40,411 nucleotides of DNA from a virus, in IMG/VR virus record IMGVR_UViG_3300042353_000570, positions 1-40,411 of that record. One strand, written 5' to 3'. The notes under the pieces were generated by a model. It saw nothing but the letters and a program-made list of their open reading frames with translations, had not been told where the DNA came from and made no database searches. The position numbers and the translations under genes were made by a program. Each line of letters opens with the position of its first letter. Position 1 is the first letter of the stretch. Of the stretch, positions 1 to 7,257 are shown one piece after another.

Positions 1-127
1 GCCACTCCATCTGTTTCGTTTCGGGTTTACTCTCTTGCTTTTGGTTCGTGTTTTTCATAAAATTTTTCGGGGGCTGGACGAGTGGGGGTGAAAATCGTGG
101 GGCTGGGAATCGACCCCCCTCCCCCCC
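1..127. repeat. Terminal direct repeat, left copy (contig circularity)
   Basis: These 127 bases are identical to 40285-40411. The overlap is what an assembler leaves on a circular or circularly permuted molecule, and 127 is a common maximum assembly k-mer, so it is more likely an assembly overlap than a biological terminal repeat. The copy holds the first codons of the 89-residue gene whose start is at 58 here and 40342 at the other end, followed by a G/C-homopolymer-rich stretch. Confidence 0.95.
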
Positions 128-192
128 TCTTTGACCCATAACTTCTCATAACACCCATTATACATAGTTCTCGGTTGTTGTGTTGCAATCAC
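59..192 (-). promoter_or_regulatory. Intergenic region with TATAAT box upstream of the packaging genes
   Basis: This 134-base gap separates the end of the TerS candidate from the start of the 89-residue gene (start codon at 58). On the minus strand a perfect TATAAT lies at 162-157. The best upstream -35 match, TTGCAA, is about 20 bases away, which is longer than the usual sigma-70 spacing, so the promoter is only tentative. Downstream, toward the gene, are long G runs (about 113-128). No open reading frame or strong hairpin was seen. The gap could also hold a packaging or replication signal, being beside the terminase genes. Confidence 0.4.
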
Positions 193-990
193 TTACGAAT
201 TCACCTCAGTAATATCGCCCTTTTTAGGGGCCTTATTGAGACTGGGAGGTAGTGCAGGACGAGAGTTTGCCGAAGGGTCCCGCTCCTCGTTACTGGTTCC
301 CTCGGGGGTATCGATGGTGTATTCCCCGTCCACGTCGTCGAGCTTCTTGGGGATGGAGTTGATGAGTTCTTCGTAGGAAAGGCCGTTGATTTTGTGTTCG
401 ATGTTGATCGTGAGTTGAGATCCGCCTTCGGAGTCGCGGACCTTGTCTTGGGCGGTACCGGCTATGAAGTTGAGCTCGGCTGCCTTCATCTTGTCTACTT
501 GGTCTGGGTCGTTGAGCTTGTCACGGATGGCATCGACTGCGAGGCGTCTGACGTCGCGCCAAGAGTTAGCAGCGACTTGGGATTCTTTGTCCTTGGTGTC
601 GGGGTGGTTGGCGATGATGCGAGCGATGAGTGGTGGTTTAACGCCGATGCGGGCTTGGATGGTGCGGTGGGTCATGCCCATGAGGTAGAAGTCTGCGACG
701 ATGTCGCACAGGGCTCGGAAGTTGGTAGACATGCCGTCCCAGTTGACGTCGTCTTCGCATTCTTTGGCCTGTTCTAGGGCATTTTCAAACCGAGTAGGGC
801 GTTTACCCTCCTTGGTCAGTGTTCCGTCCGCTTGACGCTGTAGCTTCCATTCGACGGCTTCCTCGTAGTTGACTGGGCAACCGGCGCGGAACCATTGGAC
901 GGCTGTCTGTTGTCGAACCTTGAAGCGGGTTGCGAGTTTGACGGAGATGGAGTGTTCTGTTTCGGGTTTGGCTGTGCGTTGGGGTTTCAT
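193..990 (-). CDS. Putative terminase small subunit (HTH DNA-binding protein)
   Basis: A 265-residue protein. The start at 990 is chosen because its ATG overlaps the TAA of the upstream gene (TAATG); a longer in-frame extension would run through that gene. Residues about 14-50 look like a helix-turn-helix region (ISVKLATRFKVRQQTAVQWF). A second helical, HTH-like stretch follows at about residues 95-125, and the tail is polar and disordered. TerS proteins recognise the packaging site on phage DNA and hand it to TerL. No signature motif proves this. The call rests on the HTH, the length, and position: in the circular genome it is followed by two small genes, an HNH endonuclease and TerL. It could instead be another DNA-binding regulator. 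Confidence 0.5.
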   Translation of the reverse strand: MKPQRTAKPETEHSISVKLATRFKVRQQTAVQWFRAGCPVNYEEAVEWKLQRQADGTLTKEGKRPTRFENALEQAKECEDDVNWDGMSTNFRALCDIVADFYLMGMTHRTIQARIGVKPPLIARIIANHPDTKDKESQVAANSWRDVRRLAVDAIRDKLNDPDQVDKMKAAELNFIAGTAQDKVRDSEGGSQLTINIEHKINGLSYEELINSIPKKLDDVDGEYTIDTPEGTSNEERDPSANSRPALPPSLNKAPKKGDITEVNS

Positions 991-1238
991 TATTTGGCTC
1001 TCCAGTTGGATGCTTCGACTACGAGGCGTCGGGCCTCTTCGAGGGAGTGGAAGTAGATTTCTTGTTCGCCGATATCGCGGGAGTATTCGGGGGGATTGAT
1101 GTGGTCGATGGCCCATCGGAGGGATTCGGCGAGATCGGTAGCGAGTCGGCAGGTGTGGCGGATGCCTGGGTGGTCTTGCCATTCTTTGTTGCAGGATGGG
1201 CAGCCGATGTTGGGGTCGATGGAGTAGGGTTTTGTCAT
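990..1238 (-). CDS. Hypothetical small protein with a CxxC / HxC cluster
   Basis: 82 residues. The N-terminus carries CPSC near residue 13 and an HTC near residue 28, a pattern that could bind zinc. The remainder is helical and acidic. It lies between the DnaB-like helicase and the TerS candidate, sharing TAATG with the latter. I do not recognise the family. The context (replication to packaging transition) and possible zinc ribbon suggest nucleic-acid binding, but this is inference. Confidence 0.6.
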   Translation of the reverse strand: MTKPYSIDPNIGCPSCNKEWQDHPGIRHTCRLATDLAESLRWAIDHINPPEYSRDIGEQEIYFHSLEEARRLVVEASNWRAK

Positions 1239-1242
1239 GGGG

Positions 1243-2511
1243 TTAGCGGAGCTCGAAGCGGGAGATGTCTCCGCGCATGGTGACTGGGAATGATCTGTCT
1301 CGTTCGCCGTCGCGGTTCTTGGCGATGTGTACAGCGGATCCGTCTTCGGACTTGCGGATTAGCCAGACGTGGTCGGAGTGGTGGCCAATGGCGCGAGACT
1401 CGCGGAGCCGGCCTTCCTCGTTGAGTTGGCTGGCGGTGGCTAGGGCGAGGTTGAGTTGCAGGGCGATGGCTTTGAGGCGGCGGGTGATTTCGGAGACGTG
1501 TTGTTCGCGGGTCTCGTTGGAGTTCATGTTGCGGAGGTGGATGAGTTGGATGTAATCGACGACGACGAGGTCGGCACGGCCTTGGCTGGCGAACTCCCTG
1601 ATGGCGGACTCGATGGAATCGATATCGGAGTAGCCCGACTCGACTTGGACATTCATTCGGGAGATGTCGGAGGTCGCGGCGTTGAATCGGTGGAGTTCCT
1701 GGGCGTTTGGGTCTTGCTTGATTCGTTTGATGGGGAAACCGGCGAGGTTGGATATGAATCGGGCGAGGACCTTCTTGGCCGGCATCTCGAGGGAGAAGAT
1801 GAGGACGTGCTTGCCGGCTTTCATGGCCTCGAGGGCGATCTGTAGGAGGAGGATCGTTTTACCGCCCGATGTTTCTGCGGCGATGGTCATGAGTTCCCCA
1901 GGCTTGACTCCACCGGAGGCGATTTCGTCTAGCGCGTATATGCCTGTGCCGTAGGATACGGTGGGGACCTTGTCCTCGAGCTCGGCGACGAGATCGTTGA
2001 TGTGGTCCTTGGTGGATTTGCGGGGTTTGTCGAGTTGGGCAGCGCACTCGGAGAGGGCAAGGGAGACGGATCCGATGTCGCCGGTCTCATCTCGGAAAGA
2101 TTCTTGGGCTTCGGCGAGGATCTTGGCGGCGTTGCGGTATCGAGCGGAGTCTACGAGGAAGGCTCGGTGCCATCGGGTCGTCTCGATGTCGGATGGGGTA
2201 TTGCTGATGTATTCGGCGAGGCTGCCGATGGCTTCGAGTTGTCCGGCTCGTTCGAGGGCGGATTGGACTGCGAAGAAGTCGGTCTTGCCTGACCCGCTTT
2301 CGTGGCACTTTTTAGCGGCAGCGAGGATGGTTCTGTGCTTGGGGATGAAAAATAGATCCTCTGGCCAGCTCATGGCTTCGAGGTTTTGGTTGTTGGCCAG
2401 AATAGCTGAGATTGCAGCCTTTTCGGAGGATTCGTTGAATGGTACGGCTTTTTGCATCGGCTGGGTAAGGAGGTCAGATTCTGGCCATCTGGTTGCGAGA
2501 TTGGTTCTCAT
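1243..2511 (-). CDS. DnaB-like replicative helicase
   Basis: 422 residues, the normal size for a phage DnaB. Residues about 25-125 resemble the helical DnaB N-terminal domain, followed by a RecA-type ATPase core. The P-loop is AETSGGKT at about 212-219 (Lys218), SLEM follows at 240-243, the Walker B strand LVVVDYIQL is at about 315-323 (Asp319), and a sensor stretch ATASQLNEEG lies downstream. It would unwind the replication fork as a hexamer in the cytoplasm. The P-loop differs from the common DnaB form (GxPGxGKT) in lacking its first glycine and proline, but keeps GKT. It directly follows the initiator-like gene, so helicase loading and unwinding are encoded together. No strong ribosome binding site is seen; Met19 is an alternative start. 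Confidence 0.92.
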   Translation of the reverse strand: MRTNLATRWPESDLLTQPMQKAVPFNESSEKAAISAILANNQNLEAMSWPEDLFFIPKHRTILAAAKKCHESGSGKTDFFAVQSALERAGQLEAIGSLAEYISNTPSDIETTRWHRAFLVDSARYRNAAKILAEAQESFRDETGDIGSVSLALSECAAQLDKPRKSTKDHINDLVAELEDKVPTVSYGTGIYALDEIASGGVKPGELMTIAAETSGGKTILLLQIALEAMKAGKHVLIFSLEMPAKKVLARFISNLAGFPIKRIKQDPNAQELHRFNAATSDISRMNVQVESGYSDIDSIESAIREFASQGRADLVVVDYIQLIHLRNMNSNETREQHVSEITRRLKAIALQLNLALATASQLNEEGRLRESRAIGHHSDHVWLIRKSEDGSAVHIAKNRDGERDRSFPVTMRGDISRFELR

Positions 2512-2517
2512 TTTTGG

Positions 2518-2952
2518 TTAGAGGCAGGTTCTGAATGTGGGGGTCGTAGACCCCTTTATATTCTCTTCTCTAGGTGACGCTGAGACCGTGACGGGAGCGT
2601 GAGGTTTACCGTGACGATAATTTAAACTCCTCTTGGCGCTTAAAGCCCTCTCCTTTGCCGTCTTACCATTGTGCCTCTCAAACTTAGATAGCGTAATTGA
2701 CTTACCGGAGCGCAGGATCCAGCCCACGTTCACCATGGCCTCGATGAACCCCTCAACGCCAACCTCGCGATTTAGCAACGCTGACACCGTGACGGAAGCG
2801 TCACCATTTTTGGTGTGTCCGTCGAACCATCTCCAGACCCTCATGAGCTTCCCGACGACCGCATCGGGGTCCAGATTTAGCGTTGCCGCGATGTCGTGGA
2901 CCTCCTGCTTGTCGGGGGTCGTTGTTTCAAATTTGATCCAGTCTCCTGCCAT
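2518..2952 (-). CDS. Replication-initiator-like winged-helix protein
   Basis: 144 residues. The N-terminus (MAGDWIKFETTTPDKQEV, then LDPDAVVGKLMRVWRWFDGH) matches a family of phage and prophage replication proteins that begin with GDWIK and contain a winged-helix domain of the DnaD/RepA-like type. A KFERHNGKTAKERA stretch near residue 95 is also typical. The role is probably origin binding or helicase loading for the DnaB-like protein encoded next. The C-terminal tail is short and low in structure. The family is recognised from memory; the exact biochemical role is inferred from context. Confidence 0.7.
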   Translation of the reverse strand: MAGDWIKFETTTPDKQEVHDIAATLNLDPDAVVGKLMRVWRWFDGHTKNGDASVTVSALLNREVGVEGFIEAMVNVGWILRSGKSITLSKFERHNGKTAKERALSAKRSLNYRHGKPHAPVTVSASPREENIKGSTTPTFRTCL

Positions 2953-2953
2953 A

Positions 2954-3160
2954 TTATTTGCCCTTCTTAAAAAGTGCCTTGAGTTCGTTGCGTTGGCGCT
3001 CGAGGCGCCGGCTGCATTCGCGGAGCGGGAATGACCAGAGGGATCCCGAGGCGGCGACGGCAGCTTCGGTCTCTGGTGTGTCGCTCACCCATGCGCTCTC
3101 GGGGAGCGCTTCGGCTCGGTCTCGGTCTTCCTTGATCTTGGTCCAGTCTGGTTCGCTCAT
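2954..3160 (-). CDS. Hypothetical protein, basic C-terminus
   Basis: 68 residues. The ATG at 3160 overlaps the stop of the upstream gene (ATGA), which decides the start. The N-terminus is acidic (MSEPDWTKIKEDRDRAEALP). The C-terminal third is strongly helical and basic with Arg/Lys repeats (RECSRRLERQRNELKALFKK), likely a short coiled coil. No recognised family. It is part of the early, translationally coupled run of genes between the RuvC-like resolvase and the initiator-like protein. Confidence 0.6.
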   Translation of the reverse strand: MSEPDWTKIKEDRDRAEALPESAWVSDTPETEAAVAASGSLWSFPLRECSRRLERQRNELKALFKKGK

Positions 3161-3360
3161 TCCTCGTCCTCCGGTGGTATTGGCATTGCTGCCCAGTGCA
3201 GGACCGGCTCCTCCTCGTGGATTCGGGCGCCTGAAACATTTCGCCAGACTTTGCCGTCGAGGAATCCTGTCCAGACCTCGCCGCCGAGTGTGTGGATGAT
3301 GACGGTCTCGCCGTCGTCCGGTGGCGTTGATGCCGGAACCCATGTGATTGTTGTGCTCAT
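3157..3360 (-). CDS. DUF551-like small protein
   Basis: 67 residues starting with an ATG that overlaps the stop of the tiny membrane peptide upstream (ATGA). The pattern is W-x-P near the N-terminus, then PPDDGETVIIHTLGG, a central WRN, and a C-terminal LHWAAMPIPPED. This resembles the DUF551 family of small phage proteins, where a Trp-rich core ends in HWxPLPxPP. The function of DUF551 is unknown. It lies in the early region. Confidence 0.6.
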   Translation of the reverse strand: MSTTITWVPASTPPDDGETVIIHTLGGEVWTGFLDGKVWRNVSGARIHEEEPVLHWAAMPIPPEDEE

Positions 3361-3449
3361 ATATTGTCGTCGTTTTCTTGGATCGCCCACAGGAAGAGTC
3401 CCGAGAAGACGATGCCGATTGCTAAGATGCTGAAGATGATGGTTTTCAT
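3357..3449 (-). CDS. Tiny single-pass membrane peptide
   Basis: A 30-codon gene read as MKTIIFSILAIGIVF followed by SGLFLWAIQENDDNI. Residues 3-23 form one hydrophobic segment, followed by an acidic tail. It shares ATGA with the end of the RuvC-like gene and again overlaps the next start, so it fits the coupled operon perfectly. The function is unknown. Small phage membrane peptides of this type can act in superinfection exclusion or lysis timing, but nothing here shows that. Confidence 0.5.
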   Translation of the reverse strand: MKTIIFSILAIGIVFSGLFLWAIQENDDNI

Positions 3450-3880
3450 TTTGTATCGAAGGCGTAGACCGCTACCGCGAGTGCCGCCCACAGGTGGCTC
3501 TTCATGCCGTAGGTCGGGCCTGGGGACTTCTTGGTACCCTGCGGACCGAGTCGGTCGATGAGCGCCTGCCGGACGTTGCCGTCCTTGGCCCTCGGGGAGT
3601 GGCAGAGGTGGAGCTTCGCATCGCGCCGGTAGACCAAGCGCGGCTCCACCCGAGCCACTTCCACGAACCTCCCGATCCATACACAGGTCTCGAAAACCTC
3701 CTTGCCCACGGCCATGCCGTAGGATGCGATCATCTCGCAGGCGCATCGAGTGTATTCGCGACCGATCAAGATCTGTCTGATCTCCGCATTGGGCAGGTGG
3801 TCGGCGTCGATGATCCGGCGCCCGTCCCAAAGGACAAACGCCGTCTCCGTAGTGCCAGGGTCGAGGGCAAGGATGGTCAT
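3446..3880 (-). CDS. RuvC-like Holliday junction resolvase
   Basis: 144 residues with an RNase H fold pattern. LALDPGTTETAFVLWDG at the N-terminus supplies Asp7, CEM near residue 48 supplies Glu49, RAKDGNVRQALIDR near 97-110 is the conserved phage/RuvC helix, and SHLWAALAVA near 128 is the final active-site helix with His129. The family cleaves four-way or branched DNA during recombination or before packaging. The gene follows the SSB-like protein, and the neighbouring ATPase and nuclease make this a recombination module. Confidence 0.82.
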   Translation of the reverse strand: MTILALDPGTTETAFVLWDGRRIIDADHLPNAEIRQILIGREYTRCACEMIASYGMAVGKEVFETCVWIGRFVEVARVEPRLVYRRDAKLHLCHSPRAKDGNVRQALIDRLGPQGTKKSPGPTYGMKSHLWAALAVAVYAFDTK

Positions 3881-3881
3881 C

Positions 3882-4382
3882 TCAGAACGGGATGTCGTCT
3901 CCGTCGGCGGTTTTGTTGGCGGGCTTTGTCGGCACCTTCACGTCGTCGCCACGGTCGATGGTGGAGAGGCGGTCGATGAGTTTTTCGATGAGGTCGGGAT
4001 CGACCTCGTTTTTCGGTGCCTGTTCCGCAGGGTTGAGCCAGCGAGCTTTGAATCGGGTCTCCCCGTTGTATTCTTCGGTCTCCACGGTGATCGAGCACGC
4101 CTGTCCTGCGAAGGTAGCCGTGCCGCTGGCGAGTGACTTGATGTCCCAGTTCTTGCCGAAGCAATCGTCGATGGCGAGCATTGTGCGCTTCGCGGCCTTC
4201 TCGGTTAGGTAGCCGCGCCAGACGATTTCGCGCCCGTTTTGCGATCCCGCGTCGGTCACTACCGCCGGCACGCGGATGAATTCGCTACCGGAGTCGGTGA
4301 CTCCGATCCACCCGTTCCCTGGGGCCTTGACCTTGCAAAGGAAGCGGCCTGTTTCGTTGACGTATCTATTTTCGTTATCCAT
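3882..4382 (-). CDS. Single-stranded DNA-binding-like protein
   Basis: 166 residues. The acidic C-terminal tail ends DGDDIPF, the hallmark tip that bacterial and phage SSBs use to recruit partners. The body has alternating beta-strand patterns (FLCKVKAPGNGWIGV; ACSITVETEEYNGETRFKARW) compatible with an OB fold, although sequence similarity to classical SSB is weak. It is placed between the Cas4-like nuclease and the RuvC-like resolvase. It would coat single-stranded DNA during replication and recombination. A related DUF669-type phage protein is an alternative. Confidence 0.65.
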   Translation of the reverse strand: MDNENRYVNETGRFLCKVKAPGNGWIGVTDSGSEFIRVPAVVTDAGSQNGREIVWRGYLTEKAAKRTMLAIDDCFGKNWDIKSLASGTATFAGQACSITVETEEYNGETRFKARWLNPAEQAPKNEVDPDLIEKLIDRLSTIDRGDDVKVPTKPANKTADGDDIPF

Positions 4383-4476
4383 ATTGTTTTTAGTTGTTTG
4401 GTCCGCGTTTTTTGGGGTGCGCGGCCCCCCTTTGCCCCTGCTCCTACGGGACGGACCTTTGTAGGTTGCGAGGAAA
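4383..4476 (-). other. Short intergenic gap
   Basis: The 94 bases between the nuclease and the SSB-like gene contain GC-rich inverted segments (GGTCCG near 4400 and CGGACC near 4453) that could pair weakly. There is no clear uridine tract directly after them. No gene was seen. A weak terminator or leader structure for the SSB-like gene is possible. Confidence 0.3.
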
Positions 4477-5520
4477 TTAGTTTTTCAGCTTGGGTTTGGT
4501 TTTCACCTGGCGAAGTTGTTTGCTTGGGGATCCGGTGCGGCTGTGGGATGGGAGAGGTTCACGGCCAAGCGCCGCCGCCCACTCTCGGTAGGACTTGCCA
4601 GACATCTTGCCGCCCATAGCCATGATGATGCTCTCCACGGGGGCATTCGTTTTGCGTGCAACGTGCAGGATTGCCTCCACGTCAAAGTATTCGCGGCCAT
4701 TCACCTCGGTGATCTTCCAGCCGTCTACCTCGCCGCCCTCCTCAAGTAATCTTCTGAGCTCATCGAGGGCCGGCTCGGCCACCGCCTTCTCGACGGCCTT
4801 CCATTGGGATGCGAACTGGGCCAGAGTTTCCGGCGTAGCCATCACCCGCTCGAGGATCTCCGGCACCGAGGTCTTGGGCACATCGATGACGGCGAGCCCC
4901 TCCTCGATAGGACGGACAACGGCAGGGCATGTGGCATAATTCGCACACCAAGTGCAGTAGTCGCACGCTTGGGGCTGGGAATTCGGGTCCAGCGCTGCGT
5001 CCTTTAGCGTGTCGATAGTTTTCTGCGCGTGTTCCAGCGTCCAGTTGTAGCTGACTACCTTCCGTTGGTCGCAGTAGATGATGTGGGTCGCCCAGTTCTG
5101 CTCAAACGTGCGTATCATACAAGACAGGGCGTAGGCCGCCATCTGCGGAGTGTAATTTCGCAATTGTCCCGTCTTGAGGTCCCCTACCCAACCGGTGCGG
5201 TCGCAAAGGATATCGGCTGTGCCGACGTGGGGAAGCCCAGGCACAGGCATGGCGAGGTACTCCTCCCGAGCCTCCAGCGTGCCGTTGCACTTGTACCTCT
5301 CCACAAGGTCGATAGCCCACTGCACATTGGCGCCGTCCTCGGGGGGTAGCGCCTCGAGCTTCGAGCGGTCGCCCATCACGGCGAAGCGGAATGCCTCGTC
5401 CATACGGGTGCCACGCTCCGCAGCCGGACCCACAGGCCCAGGCTTCGGCCGGTACTTAGGGCACTCCCAGAGCTTCGGCAGCAGGGACGGGCGGATGTCT
5501 TGTAATGTCAATGGAATCAT
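4477..5520 (-). CDS. PD-(D/E)XK nuclease with Fe-S-type cysteine cluster (Cas4/AddB-like)
   Basis: 347 residues. RGTRMDEAFR near 37-46, GTADILCD with Asp103, DLKTG with Asp114-x-Lys116, and QMAAYA near 126-131 follow the order of a PD-(D/E)XK exonuclease core. Cysteines at 20, 186, 189, 192 and 198 match the arrangement of the iron-sulfur cluster in Cas4 and AddB nucleases. Such phage nucleases process DNA ends for recombination. The gene sits beside a Sak4-like ATPase and an SSB-like protein. The C-terminal 130 residues are helical and may be a separate domain. Confidence 0.85.
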   Translation of the reverse strand: MIPLTLQDIRPSLLPKLWECPKYRPKPGPVGPAAERGTRMDEAFRFAVMGDRSKLEALPPEDGANVQWAIDLVERYKCNGTLEAREEYLAMPVPGLPHVGTADILCDRTGWVGDLKTGQLRNYTPQMAAYALSCMIRTFEQNWATHIIYCDQRKVVSYNWTLEHAQKTIDTLKDAALDPNSQPQACDYCTWCANYATCPAVVRPIEEGLAVIDVPKTSVPEILERVMATPETLAQFASQWKAVEKAVAEPALDELRRLLEEGGEVDGWKITEVNGREYFDVEAILHVARKTNAPVESIIMAMGGKMSGKSYREWAAALGREPLPSHSRTGSPSKQLRQVKTKPKLKN

Positions 5521-5524
5521 AATT

Positions 5525-5773
5525 TTAAGGTTTTTTTGTCTGTATCATCTGCTTCATTGCTTGCTTCATGTAGGCCACTCCGTAGGGCATCCCCTTGCGT
5601 TTAAAGAAGGCGTTGCAGGCCGCATTGATCTCGTCGCACTCGGCACTAGTCAGGTAGTCGATCCCTGTCCTCGCATCGTCGTAGTGCAGGCAGGCCCAGT
5701 TCATGTTGGTCGGCGTAGAATCCTGACCCCGTCGGAAGACGGGCCTGTCGCGAGCGAGATCGACGTCCTTCAT
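5525..5773 (-). CDS. Hypothetical protein between the AAA ATPase and nuclease
   Basis: 82 residues. The ATG at 5773 overlaps the stop of the ATPase gene (ATGA), so it is preferred over a longer in-frame extension that overlaps the ATPase. The sequence has a short basic N-terminus, MNWACLHYDD near residue 24, and a helical C-terminus rich in Lys and Met. I do not recognise it. Coupling suggests it works with the recombination module. Confidence 0.6.
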   Translation of the reverse strand: MKDVDLARDRPVFRRGQDSTPTNMNWACLHYDDARTGIDYLTSAECDEINAACNAFFKRKGMPYGVAYMKQAMKQMIQTKKP

Positions 5774-6717
5774 GCCTGCTCCACGCAGGAGGCCTTCCAC
5801 GCATCCACCGCATCGAGGAACTTCGACGGGGTCGCATGCACTTGGGCGATGTAGTCCAGAGGAGCATCGGTCCACTGCTGGTCCTCGCCGATCTTGCCTC
5901 GGTAGCGCAGGAAGGCCGTGATCTCGTCGCCCTTGTCCTTGAATTTTGCCTTGAGGATATCCAGCGGGGAAATCTGCGGCACCGGCACCTTCGCCGGCAC
6001 GCTCGAGACAAAGAGCGACTCGATGCTCGCCCACTCCATCGGGAGTTCCTCCGCCAGAGCCGAGCGGGTCTTCGCGTCGTACGCCGCCGAGTGCGAGGTC
6101 AAGATGATGCGCTCCTTGCCGCCGCGTCCCTTCGCCTTGCCGGATTCGCTCTCCACCACACGGGTCTTAAAGTTGAGGAAGAAAAGGTGGTCCACCCACT
6201 CCTTGATGAGAGGCGACGCCTGCTTCGTGAGCTTCAGCTCGTAGCGGTCGTAGGGGAGCACCTGATCCGGTGGCTCTTGACGTTTCACCTGGGCGTGACC
6301 GATCAGCACCACATGGATCCCAGCCTCGATGAGGAGGTCGAGGGAACCGAGGAAGCGAGCCATCCGCTCCGCCGCCATCGTGAAGCCCTTGCCGTAAGGG
6401 ATTTCTTCAAGGCTCTTGATTTTCTTCTCCTCCTTCAGAGCTTCATGGTTCAAGCGCTCGGCCCAGTCGATAGAGTCCAGCACCACCGTCTTAAAGTCGT
6501 GCTTCTCCGTCGCCAGCTCGCGCACCGCTTCATTCAGCGCAGCCCAAGTCGGAGTCGCCACCCGAGGGATATCGAGGTGCGAAGTGCCGTTCTCGACATC
6601 GAGGAAGAGAGGTGCCGGCGCCTTGGCGGCCAGCGTCGTCTTGCCGACACTCTCCACCCCGTAAAAGCAGACCCGCTGGGCCCGCTGGATTTTACCAGTT
6701 ATGATTTGTAGTTTCAT
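5770..6717 (-). CDS. Sak4-like / AAA_24 RecA-fold ATPase
   Basis: 315 residues. Walker A is GVESVGKTT at 20-28 (Lys26). LDVENG at 39-44, Walker B TVVLDSID at 77-84, and HVVLIGHAQVKR further on match the phage AAA_24 family, which includes the Sak4 recombination ATPases related to RecA. The likely role is ATP-dependent single-strand annealing or strand-exchange assistance, acting with the adjacent SSB-like protein and nuclease. No separate Erf, Redβ or Sak annealase was recognised, which fits a Sak4-type system. Confidence 0.8.
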   Translation of the reverse strand: MKLQIITGKIQRAQRVCFYGVESVGKTTLAAKAPAPLFLDVENGTSHLDIPRVATPTWAALNEAVRELATEKHDFKTVVLDSIDWAERLNHEALKEEKKIKSLEEIPYGKGFTMAAERMARFLGSLDLLIEAGIHVVLIGHAQVKRQEPPDQVLPYDRYELKLTKQASPLIKEWVDHLFFLNFKTRVVESESGKAKGRGGKERIILTSHSAAYDAKTRSALAEELPMEWASIESLFVSSVPAKVPVPQISPLDILKAKFKDKGDEITAFLRYRGKIGEDQQWTDAPLDYIAQVHATPSKFLDAVDAWKASCVEQA

Positions 6718-6729
6718 GTTTTGTGTTTT

Positions 6730-6888
6730 TTATTGTGTGAAATTGTCCTCGTCCTCGAGGCGACGGTTGCGGCGGTTGCGAATCATGGTGAGCCAGCGGT
6801 GGCGCTCCTCTTCCACCCCGAGCCGGTAGCAGGCCCAGCACGACCCAAAGGTCAGCACGACCAGGCAAATGCCAAAGGTCGCCGTCAC
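6730..6888 (-). CDS. Small membrane protein with basic tail
   Basis: 52 residues from a GTG start whose GTGA overlaps the stop of the upstream gene; an AAGGA-like ribosome binding site lies just before it. Residues 3-23 are hydrophobic (TFGICLVVLTFGSCWACY). The tail has charged EEERHRW and RNRRNRR clusters, then an acidic end. Topology is probably one membrane pass with a cytoplasmic basic tail. Function unknown. Confidence 0.55.
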   Translation of the reverse strand: MTATFGICLVVLTFGSCWACYRLGVEEERHRWLTMIRNRRNRRLEDEDNFTQ

Positions 6889-7004
6889 TTCCTTGCACCC
6901 CCCAGTACAAAGAACGTGAACCAGAGCAGACCTGCCACCGGACCCACCAAAGTTAGAAAATCCAGCGAGTACTGGATGTTGCGGATTATAAAATCGTGTT
7001 CCAT
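6885..7004 (-). CDS. Small single-pass membrane protein
   Basis: 39 residues starting at the ATG that shares TAATG with the excisionase-like gene. An acidic start (MEHDF) is followed by a hydrophobic segment (about residues 13-36, including LVGPVAGLLWFTFFVLGG). It is coupled upstream and downstream, forming a pair of tiny membrane-protein genes directly after the lysogeny regulators. A role in host takeover or exclusion is possible but unproven. Confidence 0.5.
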   Translation of the reverse strand: MEHDFIIRNIQYSLDFLTLVGPVAGLLWFTFFVLGGARK

Positions 7005-7198
7005 TACGCCGCCCTCCGGTTCGTTGAAGCTCGGCGCTTCGCCATCCACCATTGTTCTAAGGAGGGCTTGAGGATCGACCACCCACCCCGATTGCCGCGT
7101 GGCTTCTCAGCGGTGAAGTTTCCCTTGCGACAAAACTCGCGGATCGCGAATTCCGAGTACCCCGTGTACTGCGCGGCATCTGTGACGCTGATCATCAT
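7004..7198 (-). CDS. Excisionase-like helix-turn-helix protein
   Basis: 64 residues: ISVTDAAQYTGYSEFAIREFCRKG forms a MerR/Xis-type helix-turn-helix near the N-terminus, followed by GGWSILKPSLEQW, the wing and final helix common in excisionases and phage HTH_17 proteins. The C-terminus is basic. In this location, downstream of the integrase and RHH regulators, it probably bends attachment-site DNA to direct excision, or acts as a transcription regulator. Confidence 0.7.
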   Translation of the reverse strand: MMISVTDAAQYTGYSEFAIREFCRKGNFTAEKPRGNRGGWSILKPSLEQWWMAKRRASTNRRAA

Positions 7199-7257
7199 TT
7201 CGATGCCCCCATGAGGCTCGCCGCCTCCGTTGTCGTTATCTCGTCATTTGTTGTCAT
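7195..7257 (-). CDS. Possible 20-residue leader peptide
   Basis: A 20-codon frame begins with ATG at 7257 and ends in a TGA that overlaps the excisionase-like start. It lies just downstream of one operator-like palindrome and a TATAAA box. It could be a leader that couples translation to the next gene, or chance. There is no protein-level signature. Confidence 0.2.
   Translation of the reverse strand: MTTNDEITTTEAASLMGASK

Noticed and set aside
1-127. Biological direct terminal repeat as in T7-like phages
   Set aside because: The length equals a common assembly k-mer and the repeat begins inside a gene; an assembly overlap is the simpler explanation.
131-164. Plus-strand promoter TTGACC...TTATAC
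   Set aside because: The spacing is about 22 bases and no plus-strand gene follows.
5836-6711. 291-codon plus-strand open frame
   Set aside because: Antisense to the Sak4-like ATPase; rich in Arg, His and Leu as expected for a shadow frame.
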